From Prinia subflava (Eukaryota; Chordata; Aves; Passeriformes; Cisticolidae), in NCBI RefSeq assembly GCF_021018805.1, contig NC_086251.1:15295098-15359097 (forward strand): 64,000 nt of DNA. The letters run 5' to 3'. The notes below the pieces were generated by a model that saw only the letters and a program-made list of their open reading frames with translations, was not told the DNA's origin and ran no database searches. How positions within the stretch are numbered: the stretch's first letter is position 1; every line of letters starts with the position of its first letter. A program made the position numbers and the translations under genes. Shown here piece after piece: positions 40,001-52,567 of this stretch.

Positions 40001-41618
40001 AAACAAGCCTTTCACAGCACGCCTTGCTGCTAAGCAGCACTGACAGACACTTGAGATAGCTGGAGTCTCTATAGCTGGGTATGGCTAAAGATTTTTACCT
40101 GTTTATCTGTCTGATTTAATAGTCCTCTTGATCCAGAATAGAGAAAATTTATGTCCAAAGTCATCCAAAACTGCAAACAAGTACATTTGGTCCAAGAGTA
40201 CCATAGAAAATGTTCCATAGAAAGTGTCTTCTGACTTGAAATAGTCCTACCAAGGTCAAAAATATTTAAAAATATGGGAATTCAGATAATTCATTCATAA
40301 AGCGATGATTTCTGTGATGCTTCCTAAGTCTTCCATGTGTCTGTGATGAACATCTTTTGCTACTGAAGTCTATTTATTGCCAGTATATAGCAGCAATTAT
40401 GGTTGTACATAGAGATGTAAAGGATGTATGTGAAATATGGGGACCTTGAGGGATGGCAGGCTAAAATACTGAACCAGGGAAATCAAATTGATTGGGGCCT
40501 CATGATCAATACCCTGAGCAGAGATAATTTCAGTATTGTATTTCTCTGAGATCACCACCATAGAAAATAACTCTTTGTGTTTTAATAGTATCTTGATGTC
40601 TTAAAAAACACCTTTAGTATATTGATAAAAGACAAGGTTTTTCTGTGGTTTAATTAGGTTTCAGGGCATATAACCAACTAAAAATTTTAATTTATACATC
40701 ATGACAAGTTACCTAAAGACAAGATATATATATTCCTTTGCTGCAAATAACTTGATTAAGCAACCAAGGACCTACATATTGCGTGTAGTCATCAGAAGTT
40801 GGCATATGCTCTGCAAGATGGCTTTGTCTGGCACCTGAAGCTGTTGTCAAGCTTTTTCTTTGAATTCTTCTAGTTGGTATTCGTTCCCAGTCTCGTTGTC
40901 ACTTAGCGCTACTGAACTGCCAGCAGCAGCGCCCTTTCTTTCTGCCTGTTGTGACAAAGCCAGTTCACCAGGCACTGCTCACAACTTACTCCAAGCTGTG
41001 GCATATGGGAGCTTATGAATCAGGTTTTCCCAATTGGAAAAGTATCAATAATCAAGAATGACAATGAAAAAAACTAAGTAAGATGAGCCTTATTGCTATT
41101 GTTTAACAGCACTTTCTGCCATGCATTTTAATACCTCTCTATGTGCATCACACGAACACTGTTCAAGTTTATATACTGCCAGAAACAGAGAATTTTAACC
41201 TTTTGTGTCTACCACATGAGAAAGAAATAAGCCATTCTCATTATCCAGTGCTTGGGAAAGCACACCAGTTGGTGCGTGTGACACTCACAGTAGGAGTAGC
41301 TGACATGGGATCCATATGGCACTTGAGCATGGAATTCAGCAAGAGAAACAGAAAGGTCATCCAAACTTCAGCTGGCAAGAGAGCTTCATCTTAAGATAAA
41401 AAAGAAATAAATTACCTGTGTCCAACTGTTGTATCACTACATAGAGTGATATAACATCTATATCCATACCCTGCATCTTTATCCATACTCTGTAGCTTTA
41501 TCTTCTTAAAATGGAACAGGGGCAGACTGTCACAGGCCTGAATAGGAGGAGGCAAGAAGCAAATGGTTATTATTGAAGAAAACAAGTGCACTTGCTCCAA
41601 GCTCTGAGAATTAGTGAT
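37066..41618. other. Non-coding stretch
   Basis: AT-rich sequence with no gene recognised. It contains an imperfect ACATATA/TATATGT inverted repeat near 39,384-39,404 and no other clear repeat. Frames here are below 115 codons and unrecognised. Confidence 0.65.
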
Positions 41619-42112
41619 TGTGCAGGGTTTGACTGGGCTTGAGTTAATTTTCTTCCCAGTAATTGGTGGGGCTGTGTTTTGGATTTGTGCTGGAAACAGT
41701 GCTGGTGATAGAGGGATGTTTTCATTATTGCTGAGCAGGGCTTGCACAAAGCCAAGGCCTTTTCTGCCTCTCAACCCCATCACGGGGGAGGCTGGGAGAG
41801 CACAAGAAGTTGGGAGGGACACAGTCAGGACAGCTGACCCCAGCTGCCCAGAGGGACATTCCTCACCATTTGGCATCAGGCTCAGTTACAAAGCTGGGCA
41901 AGAAGGTGGAAGGAGATGTTTGCAGTGATGGTGTTTGCCTTCCCTGGTCACTGTTATGTGTGATGGAGCCTGGCTGAACACCTGCCTGCCCTTGGGAGGT
42001 CGGAACCCATTTTCCTTTACCTATAAAACTGTCTTTATCTCAACCCATGAGTTTTCCCACTTTTACTATTCTGATTCTCTTCCCCATCCCACCGAGGAGG
42101 GAGTGAGGGAGT
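41619..42112 (+). mobile_element. Solo LTR, 3'-truncated, avian endogenous retrovirus
   Basis: Begins TGTGCAGGGTTTGACTGGGC and continues TTGAGTTAATTTTCTTCCC, AGTAATTGGTGGGGCTGTG, GGATTTGTGCTGGAAACAG, in the order of a second LTR type I know from bird genomes. Downstream are the AAGAAGTTGGGAGGGACACA block, a region equivalent to the TATA box that now reads CAGTTACAAAGCTGGG (TATA lost by substitution), the TTACCTATAAAACTG block and CAACCCATGAGTTTTCCCAC. The match stops at GAGGGAGTGAGGGAG, so the terminal tens of bases are missing. No internal retroviral genes are adjacent. Open frames across it are artefacts. Confidence 0.82.
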
Positions 42113-43241
42113 TACATTTCATCTTTTCATCTATTTCCTATATAAAATAACATCACCAGAACAAAGCAATAGCCAAGCTTGGAATTGTGAGCCCTGGTCA
42201 TTACAGCCTATTGCAAAGTGCTGTTTTGTCAGGGAAATGGGGCTTGGTTAATTGAAAATGGGCTGTTGAGAATGGTTTGGGTTTTACCTGGCTTCTTAAT
42301 GCACACCTGATGGCTTGGAAGTGTAGGAGAAAACTGTAGGAGAGAAGGGAGGGATTCATGTCAGCACTGGAGCTCTTAACGATTGAATATCTCCCTCTGG
42401 CTGCAGTTGTCAAAGGGACAAGTTGCAGACTGTCTCTGGGGATGTAGCTTCACTTTCCTGTAGTGCCACCCCATTCCTATGAAGACTTAGATAAATGGGC
42501 AAGGGTGAATCACTGGGCTTTCAGGCTCCACCAGAGAGGGCCCCAGGCACTGGGACTTCACTGAGGGTGGAGTGGATGGGGCATGAGAGGAGAAAAAGGC
42601 CCCACAGCCTGGGGACACGCTCTCATTCCTGGTCTGGAGGGTCAAGATGGGACATTGTGTGATGAGACTGCAGTGCTATTTTGTGCATTAGTGTCATTGA
42701 AGATTCAAATATATCAGCAATATATCAGCAAAATAATGTATCAGAATATTAACTGAAGAAACAGGAAAATTGCTTCTAAACTGAAACAATAGGTCAAAAC
42801 TATCAAAACTTAAGTTTCCTTCCTTAATTCTTCACAGATTACTTTACTTTGAGCTTTTGTAATTTATTTAAATGGTATGGCTGTGGACAAAGCTGCCTTA
42901 CTGCCTCCTTAACCTCTTGCTCCAGAACTAACTTCAAAGGGGCTATTCTGAGCTCATACCTGCATATATTTGAGCTAGTATACAAAACAAACGTGCTCAA
43001 AGGTCACACTCGTCTGTGGCATAAGCCAGAGCAATTCCTTTTGAAACTGGTGCAAGTTATGTCTATGTATATCCAGAATCGACTAAGTCTTAAAAGGCCT
43101 CAAGTTTGATTTTTCTGTTCCTGTGTTCTTTGTGTGAATGCCTAGAGCTGTTTGAATGCAAATAGCTATTGGAACAGTTCAAAAAAAATTAGGAAACAAA
43201 AGAGTTAAGAATAAGTTCCTGTTCATTTGCCAAAGTATCAC

Positions 43242-43279
43242 CTGATAGATCCCTTCCAGCTTCCATTGCAATATGATGG
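43242..43279 (+). mobile_element. Doubtful CR1 3'-tail remnant
   Basis: GATAGATCCCTTCCAGCTTCC followed by ATTGCAATATGATGG resembles the CR1 sense-strand ending (GGTCCCTTCCAACCT, then ATTCTATGAT repeats). Fewer than 40 bp and several mismatches, so this may be coincidence. Confidence 0.3.
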
Positions 43280-43907
43280 TGAGAGACGCCTAAAACAGCA
43301 CTGAGGTATGACTAGACCCATATTCCAAAGTCCATTCTATCTGAGATCCATTTTGCTTGTTAAATTTACAGTATTTTAATCCCTTCCTTTAAATGTCAAT
43401 TCTGTGGAGATTAACTCTCTTACAGTGTGGAGGTCCTGTCTATATTGATGCAATGCCCCTGACAGCAGGAGAGAAACTTAAGGGTGACCTTTGGTTTCAA
43501 TTTAACACCACCAGGACTCAAGTGACCTGGTCTCTCTCTTGTTCATTCAGAGCAGTGGCACACCTGACTAATGTATTGCACACACCCTCAAAAGTAACAC
43601 AGGAGATGCTGTTGCTTGTGTTATTACTCACTTCCTATTTCCAGTTAAAGAATATGTTAGTAAAGAGTGTTACACAAGCTGTTGATACTGTTTTAACAAG
43701 GAATGTAGTACAATGCATTGTAGGAGTACAGAGTGATACAATTTTCCTCTGTGGGTTGGCAAAAGTATTTTTCTAAATGTTTGGATTACACAGACTACAT
43801 AAGATTAGCCTAGTTGTTGCTAATTGCAGGTGTTCTAACGCCCACCTTCTCCTCTTATATGGTTTTATCATGGCTGGCATCATTATTTAGTCATTACAGC
43901 AGTGGAC

Positions 43908-44030
43908 AAAGACTCAGAATTCCTGGCTCCTGAGAGTAATTTGGGTGATTTACTAGGTTTTTTATGTCCTTGGATCAGTCAGAGCTCAGCCACTTTGTGC
44001 CTCCATTCCTCCATCTAAAAGCAGAAGTAA
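43908..44030 (+). mobile_element. Ancient tRNA-type SINE (MIR-like) remnant
   Basis: The order of short matches follows the MIR/CORE-SINE-like consensus: GACTCAGAATTCCTGGCTCC (tRNA-related part), then CCTTGGATCAGTCA, then TTTGTGCCTCCATTCCTCCATCTAAAA, equivalent to the CCTTGGGCAAGTCAC and TGTGCCTCAGTTTCC-CATCTGTAAAA blocks. Heavily mutated, as expected for an element that predates bird radiation. Orientation is sense. Confidence 0.5.
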
Positions 44031-45622
44031 TCTGGAGGTTCAAGTATTTATGCCTAGGATTCTTTCCTACTCTGCAGTTAAAGAGAAAATAAATGTAAAC
44101 ATTTTGTCCCATGTGAAAATCTGGTACTTGAAAATTTGTGTTTGTCAGGAGTTGGGCCAAACTTTTTCCCACTTCACCACAAATCAATTAATGCAAAACC
44201 AGCACACATGGTAATATTGATATGCTTTTCTTTCTGTGGGTTGAAAAGTTACAGTAAGTGCTGATTAAGAAATGGGAGCCTCAGATATTCCTGTAGTCCC
44301 AAAGTGAGTCGGCTCTATTACATTTCCTGAACTTTTGGGGGTTTGTTTGAATTCAGTTTGACTTGTCTCTGTTTTTGACTTGTCTCTGTGTCATCTGAGT
44401 TATTAGTGATTGTCATGCCAACCCACTGGGTCTCCCTAAATTGTCTAGGGCCAGGTGAGTCCCAGGGCACACTGTTGGCTACCCTACCTTGTGCCCATTC
44501 AGAATTAAAAGGAGAACTCAGCTGGGATTGAATTGAAAAAGCACAAGGCAGTGGTACTGAAGTTCACAGGTGCAAATTAACATTGATGTGACTCAGAACC
44601 ATTCCAGTTTCACTTGAAAACATGAAGTTTATTGGTGAGGAAAGAGCAAAGGCCAGGGCTCTTGGCATCAGGAGACTGAAGCAATCCCTTCATCTACCAC
44701 ATTCATGATAGTGGTGTCAGGGAGAAATCCAACAGAACAGGTGGCAGGACGGATGGGAGAATGCAAGATATACAAGAACACTGCTAATATGAGTTTGGAA
44801 GCCTGGGTGGGGTGAAGTGGTTTGTACCTGGTGAGGAAAGAAATAGTTAACATAAAATTTCAGAATCCTGTGAGTCTGCCATGGGCCAAGTGGTTCATGA
44901 TGCCTGAAGATAGACTATATTTTTATCTTGAAAATGCCTTTCAAAAGCAAAGTCAATGACTTTAGCAAACTGCCCCCATCCCAAGGGGCATTTGGTCATC
45001 AGTTTAGAGATGTTTAAATAGGTCTGATAAGAGTAAATACAGTGAACCTTCATGCTGTCCAAATATTTTCCAACATGTCAAATGCAGAGGCTTTTCAAAA
45101 CGCTTCCTTAGAGATACCAGAACTACAGAAACCAGCCCGGAACTTCTAGAAAACTGACATCTAAGGAAAATATGAACTAGGACATGATTTTTGAAAAAAT
45201 AATAACATATTTGCTTGCTGTACAAGGTTAGTTTTTGGCTGCCACTTCAACTTCTTTGCAGGAAGGCAAAGAATTGCAGCAGGAATGTCTGGGATTTCAC
45301 TGGGATATTTGAAAATTGGTTCTCAATTCCTACCTCCTGTCTGAGTGGGCTGTAATTCTATGTCCTGAGGCACTCTTGAGCTCTCAGCTGCCCCTCCAAT
45401 GGGGTGTTCTAAACCTCCTGGTTTGTTCTGCCTGCATCTAAATGTCACCTCTGGCTCTGAAAGCCACTTAGGGTACTTCAGGAATGCTCTCTCAAGGCAG
45501 CTGTCACCTCCTGGGAGAAAACAACAGCTTCCAGTGAATGTCACTGAATGATTAGAAAAGACCCAGAAGGAGAGGGAGGGGGAAAGGCATTTGTCAGTAT
45601 TTTTTTGTCAGTGTGGTTTTTG

Positions 45623-45638
45623 GTTGTTGTTGTTGTTT
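45623..45638 (+). repeat. (GTT)n microsatellite
   Basis: Five GTT units followed by a T run. Confidence 0.9.
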
Positions 45639-45880
45639 TCTCCTCAGTGACATTAAAGTATATGGTTGCATCCTGTGTTTGAATGTGGTTGTACTGAATC
45701 AGAGAAGAGACTGTAAAGTTGCTATTTTTATGCCTGGTATGTTTAGGAGCATGAGCAAGAGAGAGACAGTAGGGGGTTTTATATGGAGTTATTGATATGT
45801 GTGACCATCGACGAGCAAATTACATCCAGGTCAGGAATTTTGAGAAGCTCTTCAGTCATCAAGAAAAATCAGTTGTTGGT

Positions 45881-45910
45881 TTGTTTGGTTGGTTGGTTGG
45901 TTGGTTTTTT
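45881..45910 (+). repeat. (GGTT)n microsatellite
   Basis: Five GGTT units ending in a T run. Short tetranucleotide repeat, likely length-polymorphic. Confidence 0.92.
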
Positions 45911-48900
45911 ATTTGCATAGATAAACCTGCATGTTCTTGGGACCTGCTCTGTTATGGTCAGATTTCTTGATCTGGGTACTTTTACCATGTATTTTTTCAG
46001 AATTCCGCAATCTCTTGTGGTTGGAGGAGTTGGAAAATTCTAGGGTGTTTAGAAACATGGCTGCTTCTTAATGCATGGGGTTTTTTTCATCCCAGAGGCC
46101 TGAATATTCTCTTTCTTTCATATTACTCTCTCAGTTTTGATGTAGGCTCTAAGCAAGGGTTACTGCTGTGTGGGTCTACTGGTTTTGTCTTTCTGTTATA
46201 GTGTGCTTTTAAATAATCAACAGGAGTGCCTAGAGCACAAGATGGGCACCTTTCCCATCTGGTTTTATAAGCATAAATAACTACTTACAGAAAAGACAGC
46301 TGTGGCAGTTCCTCCTCTTCTCTGATAGATCTCTCTTCAAAGCTGTGGATCAAAAGAGCAGTGCAAATATTCAGCAGCAGGGACCATGACTCTTGAGTAC
46401 TGGCACAGAAGAGTCACATGTGAACTTCTAAGGCTGCATAAGTAACCCTCCAAAACGCAGGTTGAAAAAATAATAAACACACTTATCTTGCCAGCAGGGA
46501 AAGACAGCTCCTCCTGTCACTCAGAGCAACTCTCCGAGGCACTGCAGTCATGGATGGAAGCTGAAGGGAGCCTGTGTGAGGCCCTCTGCCTTCAGAAATG
46601 TGACAGAAATTCAAGGCTGCTTTCACTGAGACACCAGAAATGGCACTACAAGAGACTCAGGAGATCCAAATTAAAATTCCATTTCTGACACAGACCTTTG
46701 GAGTGTATGAGCAAATTACCATGTCCCTCAGTTCCTTCTGGTAAGAAAAAAGGATGATAATATTTTTTCTCTCTGTCTTCTATCAGAGCACCAGACTGAA
46801 GACATTTCTCACTAAATAAATGTATTGGAACCCAAGCCCTCTTGAGGCAGCTACACAAGAAATACAGAAGTAAAAATAGGTGTAAGTAGGTAACTAAATT
46901 ATTTCCAATACCTTGAAATTAATATGGGATGTGCTGTTTTTGCTTTTATATACTAAATAAGTAAAATTTATCTTTTTATGAAGAGAGGTGAGCTTCTTTT
47001 GAACAGTATAAAACTTACTTGAAAGAAATGCAAGTAAAAAGTCTTGACTGTAGACAACAATTTTCCTCATATAAAACCAATGACACAAGAGAGAATTTTA
47101 TAACTGCATATGCTCACAAAATTGCTCAAAACCAGCTGATCCCTCTTCTACCTCTAAGGGTAGTGGCAGATCAGTAACAGAAATTATCAGAAATGCCTAA
47201 ACCTTACTCTTGTGCTCTAAATGCTGTTGGTTTTGTTTTCAGATCTCATTTCAGCCTGTCTTTGGATGTCAAATGTTGGTGTAACAAGACATCTACTGCT
47301 GTTCTGAAACTGTGTCTCTGGCTGGTGAAATTAATTTTGTCTCCTTAAAGCTGGTTACTAAAACTGGTATTTTACAGTAGAGAATGTATCTCCTCCCTAA
47401 CCAGTACTCATCACTGACCTGGACTAAACAGACCAGGTTCTTTGCTGTCTGGCTGTCCATCTGTAAAGAGCATTCCTTTAAAAACAGTAAGCTCCTTATG
47501 CAGGGTTTTGTAGTGACATAAATAAATGTGTGAGGCAGTACAAGACAACAGATAAGCAGAATGGTGTTTGAGTCCGGAATCCCACGCTGAGTAAAGGGTT
47601 GTTTCCTATCCCGAACGACTGAGGAAAGAGGAGGCCAGAGGAAGCTGCAGTAACTCCACAGCTCCATAGATGTCACCAGCTTTTCGCTCCAGCCTTCCCC
47701 AGACGTTTTGGTTTGTACCTATCTCCCTCCAGCCATTTATTCTGTAGCCCCAGAGGGACTGTTTTTTGGATGACGAAATACTGCAGAGTGCAAATTAAAA
47801 GCTGCCAGCAGTGAGCTGTGCCTGGACAGGAGATACAAAATGGAAAATGTAAACAGTAACACAGCACTTTTTCAATCAGCTCTTAAGCAAATATACTTAC
47901 TTAACAGGAGTCTTACAACATTATGAACTTCTTTTTTAGATACTGAGAGTTAAATTATGATGGCATTTCCTGATCTTTGTTTAAAATTATTTATGAAGGT
48001 TGTTTGCAACATTTTGCCTCCTTCTGGAATTCTCATGTAAAAATTCAAACCACATAATTTCCGTTCACATAACATCCACAGTAGTCATGCACTGTTCTTT
48101 TGGACCTAGAAACTTGTTTAATGGCAAGGGCAGTTACAAAAAGGAAAAAAAATTAGTACAAAAGGAAAAAGACCCCCTTAGATCCTCACAGAGAATAACT
48201 TAGGTGCCAATTTCAGATAAGGAGCCAAAGGTATCAAGACAGGACAAGGTGGAAGGGCAACAGAGAACAAGGAGGAGGATTTGCTTATTGAGATGAGCTT
48301 TTTGTAGCATAAAGCAACCTCTTTAATAAGCAACTCAATCTGTATGAGAGATTGATTTGTTAGTTAAAGAGCAGCACCCCAGAGGTTTCAGATTTGAGTC
48401 CCAAGTGAAGCAGCTACGGCTGCCCTGGAGAGGGTGGCTGTGCATTAGCTGTGCCACTGTCCCACCACACTCACCTTTGCTTGGTGATCCTGGGGTCCAT
48501 TGATTCTGGTAGTCAAAGCTGTGCTTAGGGCTCTGAGCCCAGTTTATCCCTACTCCATCAGTGGGGAAAAGGTGTGAGTGATTGCTGTTTTGTTCAAGGG
48601 AAGATGCAGGTGGATTGAGGGCAGGTTTGTACTTCAGTATTTGACTGGAGGCAGGGGAAGGCAGGCACCCCGATGCAGCAATGCTTGCAGAGAAACTTCT
48701 TTATTCCTTCTATGACTTGTATGTAAGGGGCTCTGCCAGCTTAGCTAGAGCTTGGCCATGGCTCCTGCAGGCCGGCCCTGGCTAAACAGACCGTGCCCCA
48801 AAAGTGTGCACTCACCAGCCCAGAGTTCTGACACAGGCTTCACTCAGTCCCTCATGAGATTCATTTTCAAGACTGCCCTGAAGAGTGGTGCTTCCTGGCC

Positions 48901-50851
48901 TGAAGTTTGAGTCAGGCACGGGAGGCAGGATGGAGAGATCAGAGAGTGAGGTTAGGAGAGGGGCAGGTCATGGCAGGGGGGTGGTGGGGTCTGGCTGCTG
49001 GGCCTGACATTTGTCCAAGAGATCACACAGCTGGCCAGCCCATAGCCAGGCACCCAGGGGGCATGCAGAGCAGGACAATGCTTTTCTCTTGGAGTTTGAA
49101 GAAATTTCTCAGGGTAGTAGGGAGAAATACTAAAAACAACATGTTTTCTTCAGGATTTCAATTTTTTAACTTGTACCTTAATATATATTCAAAAGCTTTG
49201 TTAGTAAGTGATCCTAAAGAATTTGAAAATACATATTAGCTCAGCTGGTAGTGACTCTACAACACTCCACTGTTAATAAGCAATCAGCATTTTTCATACA
49301 ATGCCTTTCACCTTTGGAGAGGACCATCCCCTGATTTGATATACAAGGCTATACTTCAGTGTAAGATCACCACCAGTGCTATTGCTGTGAATTTACATTG
49401 CTGTAATAGCAAGTAGAATTTGTTCCTAAAAGAGAGGCAGTGAAAAATGAACATATACTATAATTTCCCAAATGGTAGATTTTCATATTATTTATGTTCA
49501 TTCAGGATTTGAATCTCGGAGATTGAATTAATTTCAGATCTCCTACCACCTGACCCAAAACAAAAAACAAACAGCTGTGTTTGTTACTGCTTGGTAATAT
49601 ATTTTTCCAGGAAAACACAGCTTAATCTGGGCTCTGCTGAAATAGCTGTCTGTTGTTTGTGCTTTACAAAGCACACCAGCAACTGAAAAGAGAATGAGTA
49701 TCTGCCTACCCCAGAAACTGTACCTTTTAACTTTGGTGCAGTGCAACAGTGTGTCAAAAATGGGTGTGGAATGAAGTTTTTAAATCCTGTTCAATGTAAA
49801 GAAAGGAGATGGTAAAACTAGAAGAGTACTGTGAGGAGGTGCTTAGTTTAGTTTATTGTTTGAAGCAGAAAAAAACACACTGTTCAAGAAAAGGGGCAAT
49901 GACCCAAGAGAGACTGCAAATGTGCAGGCAGGAGTAGAAATTCTGAGAACAGAAGAGTCCACTTTCTGCAGCACTATGGACCAAAAGTATGCTCATTCAC
50001 CATATTGACCACAGCACATGATTTAATCCCTGGATGACATCAATTATGTGGATCTTTGTCTGGTCTCAAAATCTGAAGAAAAGCACTTGGGATCCAAAGC
50101 TGAGGTTTTGGAAGGAGCCAGCTTTTTCTGAACATCAGTAGTGACAGGCTGGGTCCCGTGGGGGCAGAGAGAAACGTTTTGGCCTGCTTTAGTGCAGTCA
50201 GACCTTTGGGGATTCAGGCTTCTCTGCCTGGGAGCAGTAAAGAAGTTGTCTCTTGTGCTGACCTGTGAAGGTGGAAGGCAGCTGAGATCCCAAATGGCTT
50301 CAGTTGTTTTACGTGAGGGGCTGAATGTCACAGTGACTGGAAATGGAGCTTGTGGATGGACAGGCACAAAGTGCTGTGCTCTCCTGCATACAGTTCAGTA
50401 AGATGTCTTGGGACTCCTCTGGATCATTCCTTTCTGAACTTCTTTTTTTTATGTGCAGTGATGCTCAGAGATGGAGATGGGCGCATGTGTGAATGGGAAA
50501 TTCACAATTTCCCGTCTATATATTTAAATGGCAGAAGAACATAAGTTTTTCATCTCTTTTACTTCAAGAAACAGAGTTCTGGTCTATTCTTTTCATGCAA
50601 CTTCCTAATGAGCAGACAATAAGACTATTACTTACTTTTGTAATGAATAGATTATGTGGTTGAAAAAGGAAGCATTATTTCAATTAGTTATGCCAGTTGT
50701 GAATTATAACGCTGTTTTAATTGAAGAAAAGGGAAATCCACATGAATATCCACTGCATTAATCAAGATGAGATGCCTTGCAGTGAATACTGAAGGAATAA
50801 TAATGAAACACCAAGAATAAAATGTCACAGTTTAGAGATATTATATCTTAC

Positions 50852-50926
50852 CTCTTCCATGCACCAGACCATCAGGATTAATTGAACCAGTGCCAAATGT
50901 TATGGCTGGTGGCATGTTCATTGCTG
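50852..50926 (-). other. Candidate 75-nt coding exon (minus), unproven
   Basis: On the minus strand ACTTTCATTTCCTTTTAG, an excellent acceptor with a long pyrimidine tract, precedes 75 nt that end GGAAGAG|GTAAGA, a near-perfect donor. Length is a multiple of three. One frame is open across it: two bases, 24 full codons, one base, giving a symmetric phase-1 exon of 25 residues that begins AMNMPPAITFG and contains TGSINPDG. The other two frames contain stops. It is the best splice-bounded candidate in the window, but I do not recognise the peptide and cannot assign a gene. If real, a minus-strand gene extends across the right half, and the CpG island would be an internal or alternative promoter, or belong to another gene. 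Confidence 0.35.
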
Positions 50927-52548
50927 CTAAAAGGAAATGAAAGTGTAGGCACAATTTAGGTCATTTATCAAAAGCTGGTTCATCCAGAACTTTTTACAAA
51001 ATTCAATTGATGAAATTTCCTGAATGAGTTTTTCAGCCAGTTACAGAAGCATGGACCCAGCTTTGTTGGATATTTTTGTACCACAGTTCACTAAAGGGAA
51101 ATATATGTGAGGACACATAGACAAACATTTTCAAACTATATTAGTTGTTTGGAGAGAATTATATGTTTTTTTGATATGAAATGTTTTCTAACTACCTCGC
51201 AGGCTTTGCCTTCTGGAAGAACTGATGTGCAAATAGATCTCTGATATTGCTATTATGTATTTTGAACTTTAAAAATTGTACTTTATTGCAGAGAGAGGCA
51301 AATTCTACCTCAACAACCTTTGTCTATCTCCTGAAATTTGTCTGGAATTTTAAGTGGGATTAACCAGCAGAAATGCAATAGTAAAACAGAAGAATTGAGG
51401 TGTATCCAGCTTATCCAAAATCACAGCCCACAGCAAAGATACTCATTCCAAAAAACAGGAGGATAATTCACTTCTATTATAACCAATTCAGATGAGCTAA
51501 TGTGAATATCAAATTATATGATTATACCAGTAGATGAGTTATGAAAAAAATGAACTCTGAATCCTGCATTGTGAGTACACCAGAAGCTTGGTCCATGCAC
51601 CCGCTTGGGAAAAAATGCAGGGCCCAGTTCTCTTCTGATATACTCTGGACTGCTACAGATTAATAAAATTCAGAGCCAGATTGAATAGTATGTTCTCTAA
51701 TCACAGGCCTTAGACTGCTGTCCTCACAAAGAGCTTTGTGTGTCTCCCTAAAACACAGCCTGCACAAAGCAGGCATCCAGTTTGGGCTCAGAAACAGAGA
51801 ATTTGCTGCTTCCCCTGCTAGTCTGTTCCAATGGTTAGTCACTCTCACTCTTAGAAATGTGTTACTTATTTCCCATCTGGCATCCAGATATGGGAATGTA
51901 TGTTAGAATAGCTCTGCTGACTTTAATCTGCTAGTCCTGATGAGAGGAGAAACAGGCTTGAGGTCTGTTTGCTCCTGATCCTGACTTGGAGAGCCCATTA
52001 GTGCTGCAGGTCTGAATGCTTGGTGCCAGCTATTCCAGCCAGCAAGCTGGGGAAGTTCCTGACTGTCTTATTGCTTTCTTCTGCTTCTTCCACTGAGTGA
52101 GCATTGTTCATTTAGTCAGCCCTTACATGGCTGTTCTACCCACTCCTTTTTCCCCCAGTGGGGAATCCTTGCAAAGCACAGTGCCTGCCATTTCCACTAG
52201 CAGGGTAGGAGTTCATTCTGCCCATTCACGAGTTATTCTGACTCTAAAACACACATATGCGTGTGCACACAAAACCACGAGCAAACCCACTCAGAGTCTG
52301 TCTCAGAAATTCCTGCTGAAAGCTGTCAGTTATCCCACACCGACGGGAGCTCCCTTTCGGTCTTTTAAAGGTCAAACCTATCTTGTTGCAGAAGATCAGA
52401 AAGTCAGTGCATGACAAATCAGGCAGTTGCTAGAGAGCGATAAAATTTTCATTTTGGATCAATAATGGTGTATGACGGTGTCTAGGTAACAATTTTAACA
52501 CTTCTACTACAAAACGATTTTGTAATGTCGCAGCTAATCTTGCAATGA

Positions 52549-52567
52549 TATCGCCACCTGGTGCCTG
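52549..52567 (-). promoter_or_regulatory. CTCF-like binding motif
   Basis: Read on the minus strand the bases are CAGGCACCAGGTGGCGATA. The core GCACCAGGTGGCGA matches the CTCF consensus CCASYAGRKGGCRS at 12 of 14 positions. The surrounding 52,430-52,640 has several CpGs in an otherwise CpG-poor neighbourhood, which fits a protected regulatory site. An E-box (CACCTG) overlaps it. Confidence 0.35.

Noticed and set aside
44360..44392. GACTTGTCTCTGT repeated twice in tandem
   Set aside because: A local slippage duplication of under 20 bp with no further structure.
44407..44454. Plus-strand segment before GGCCAG|GTGAGT
   Set aside because: Good donor but mediocre acceptor, short, and two frames open; not distinguishable from chance.
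48816..48877. Minus-strand 62-nt candidate exon (GGCTG|GTGAGT donor, open 20 codons)
   Set aside because: Pyrimidine tract is short and the pairing is no better than expected by chance; kept only as a note.
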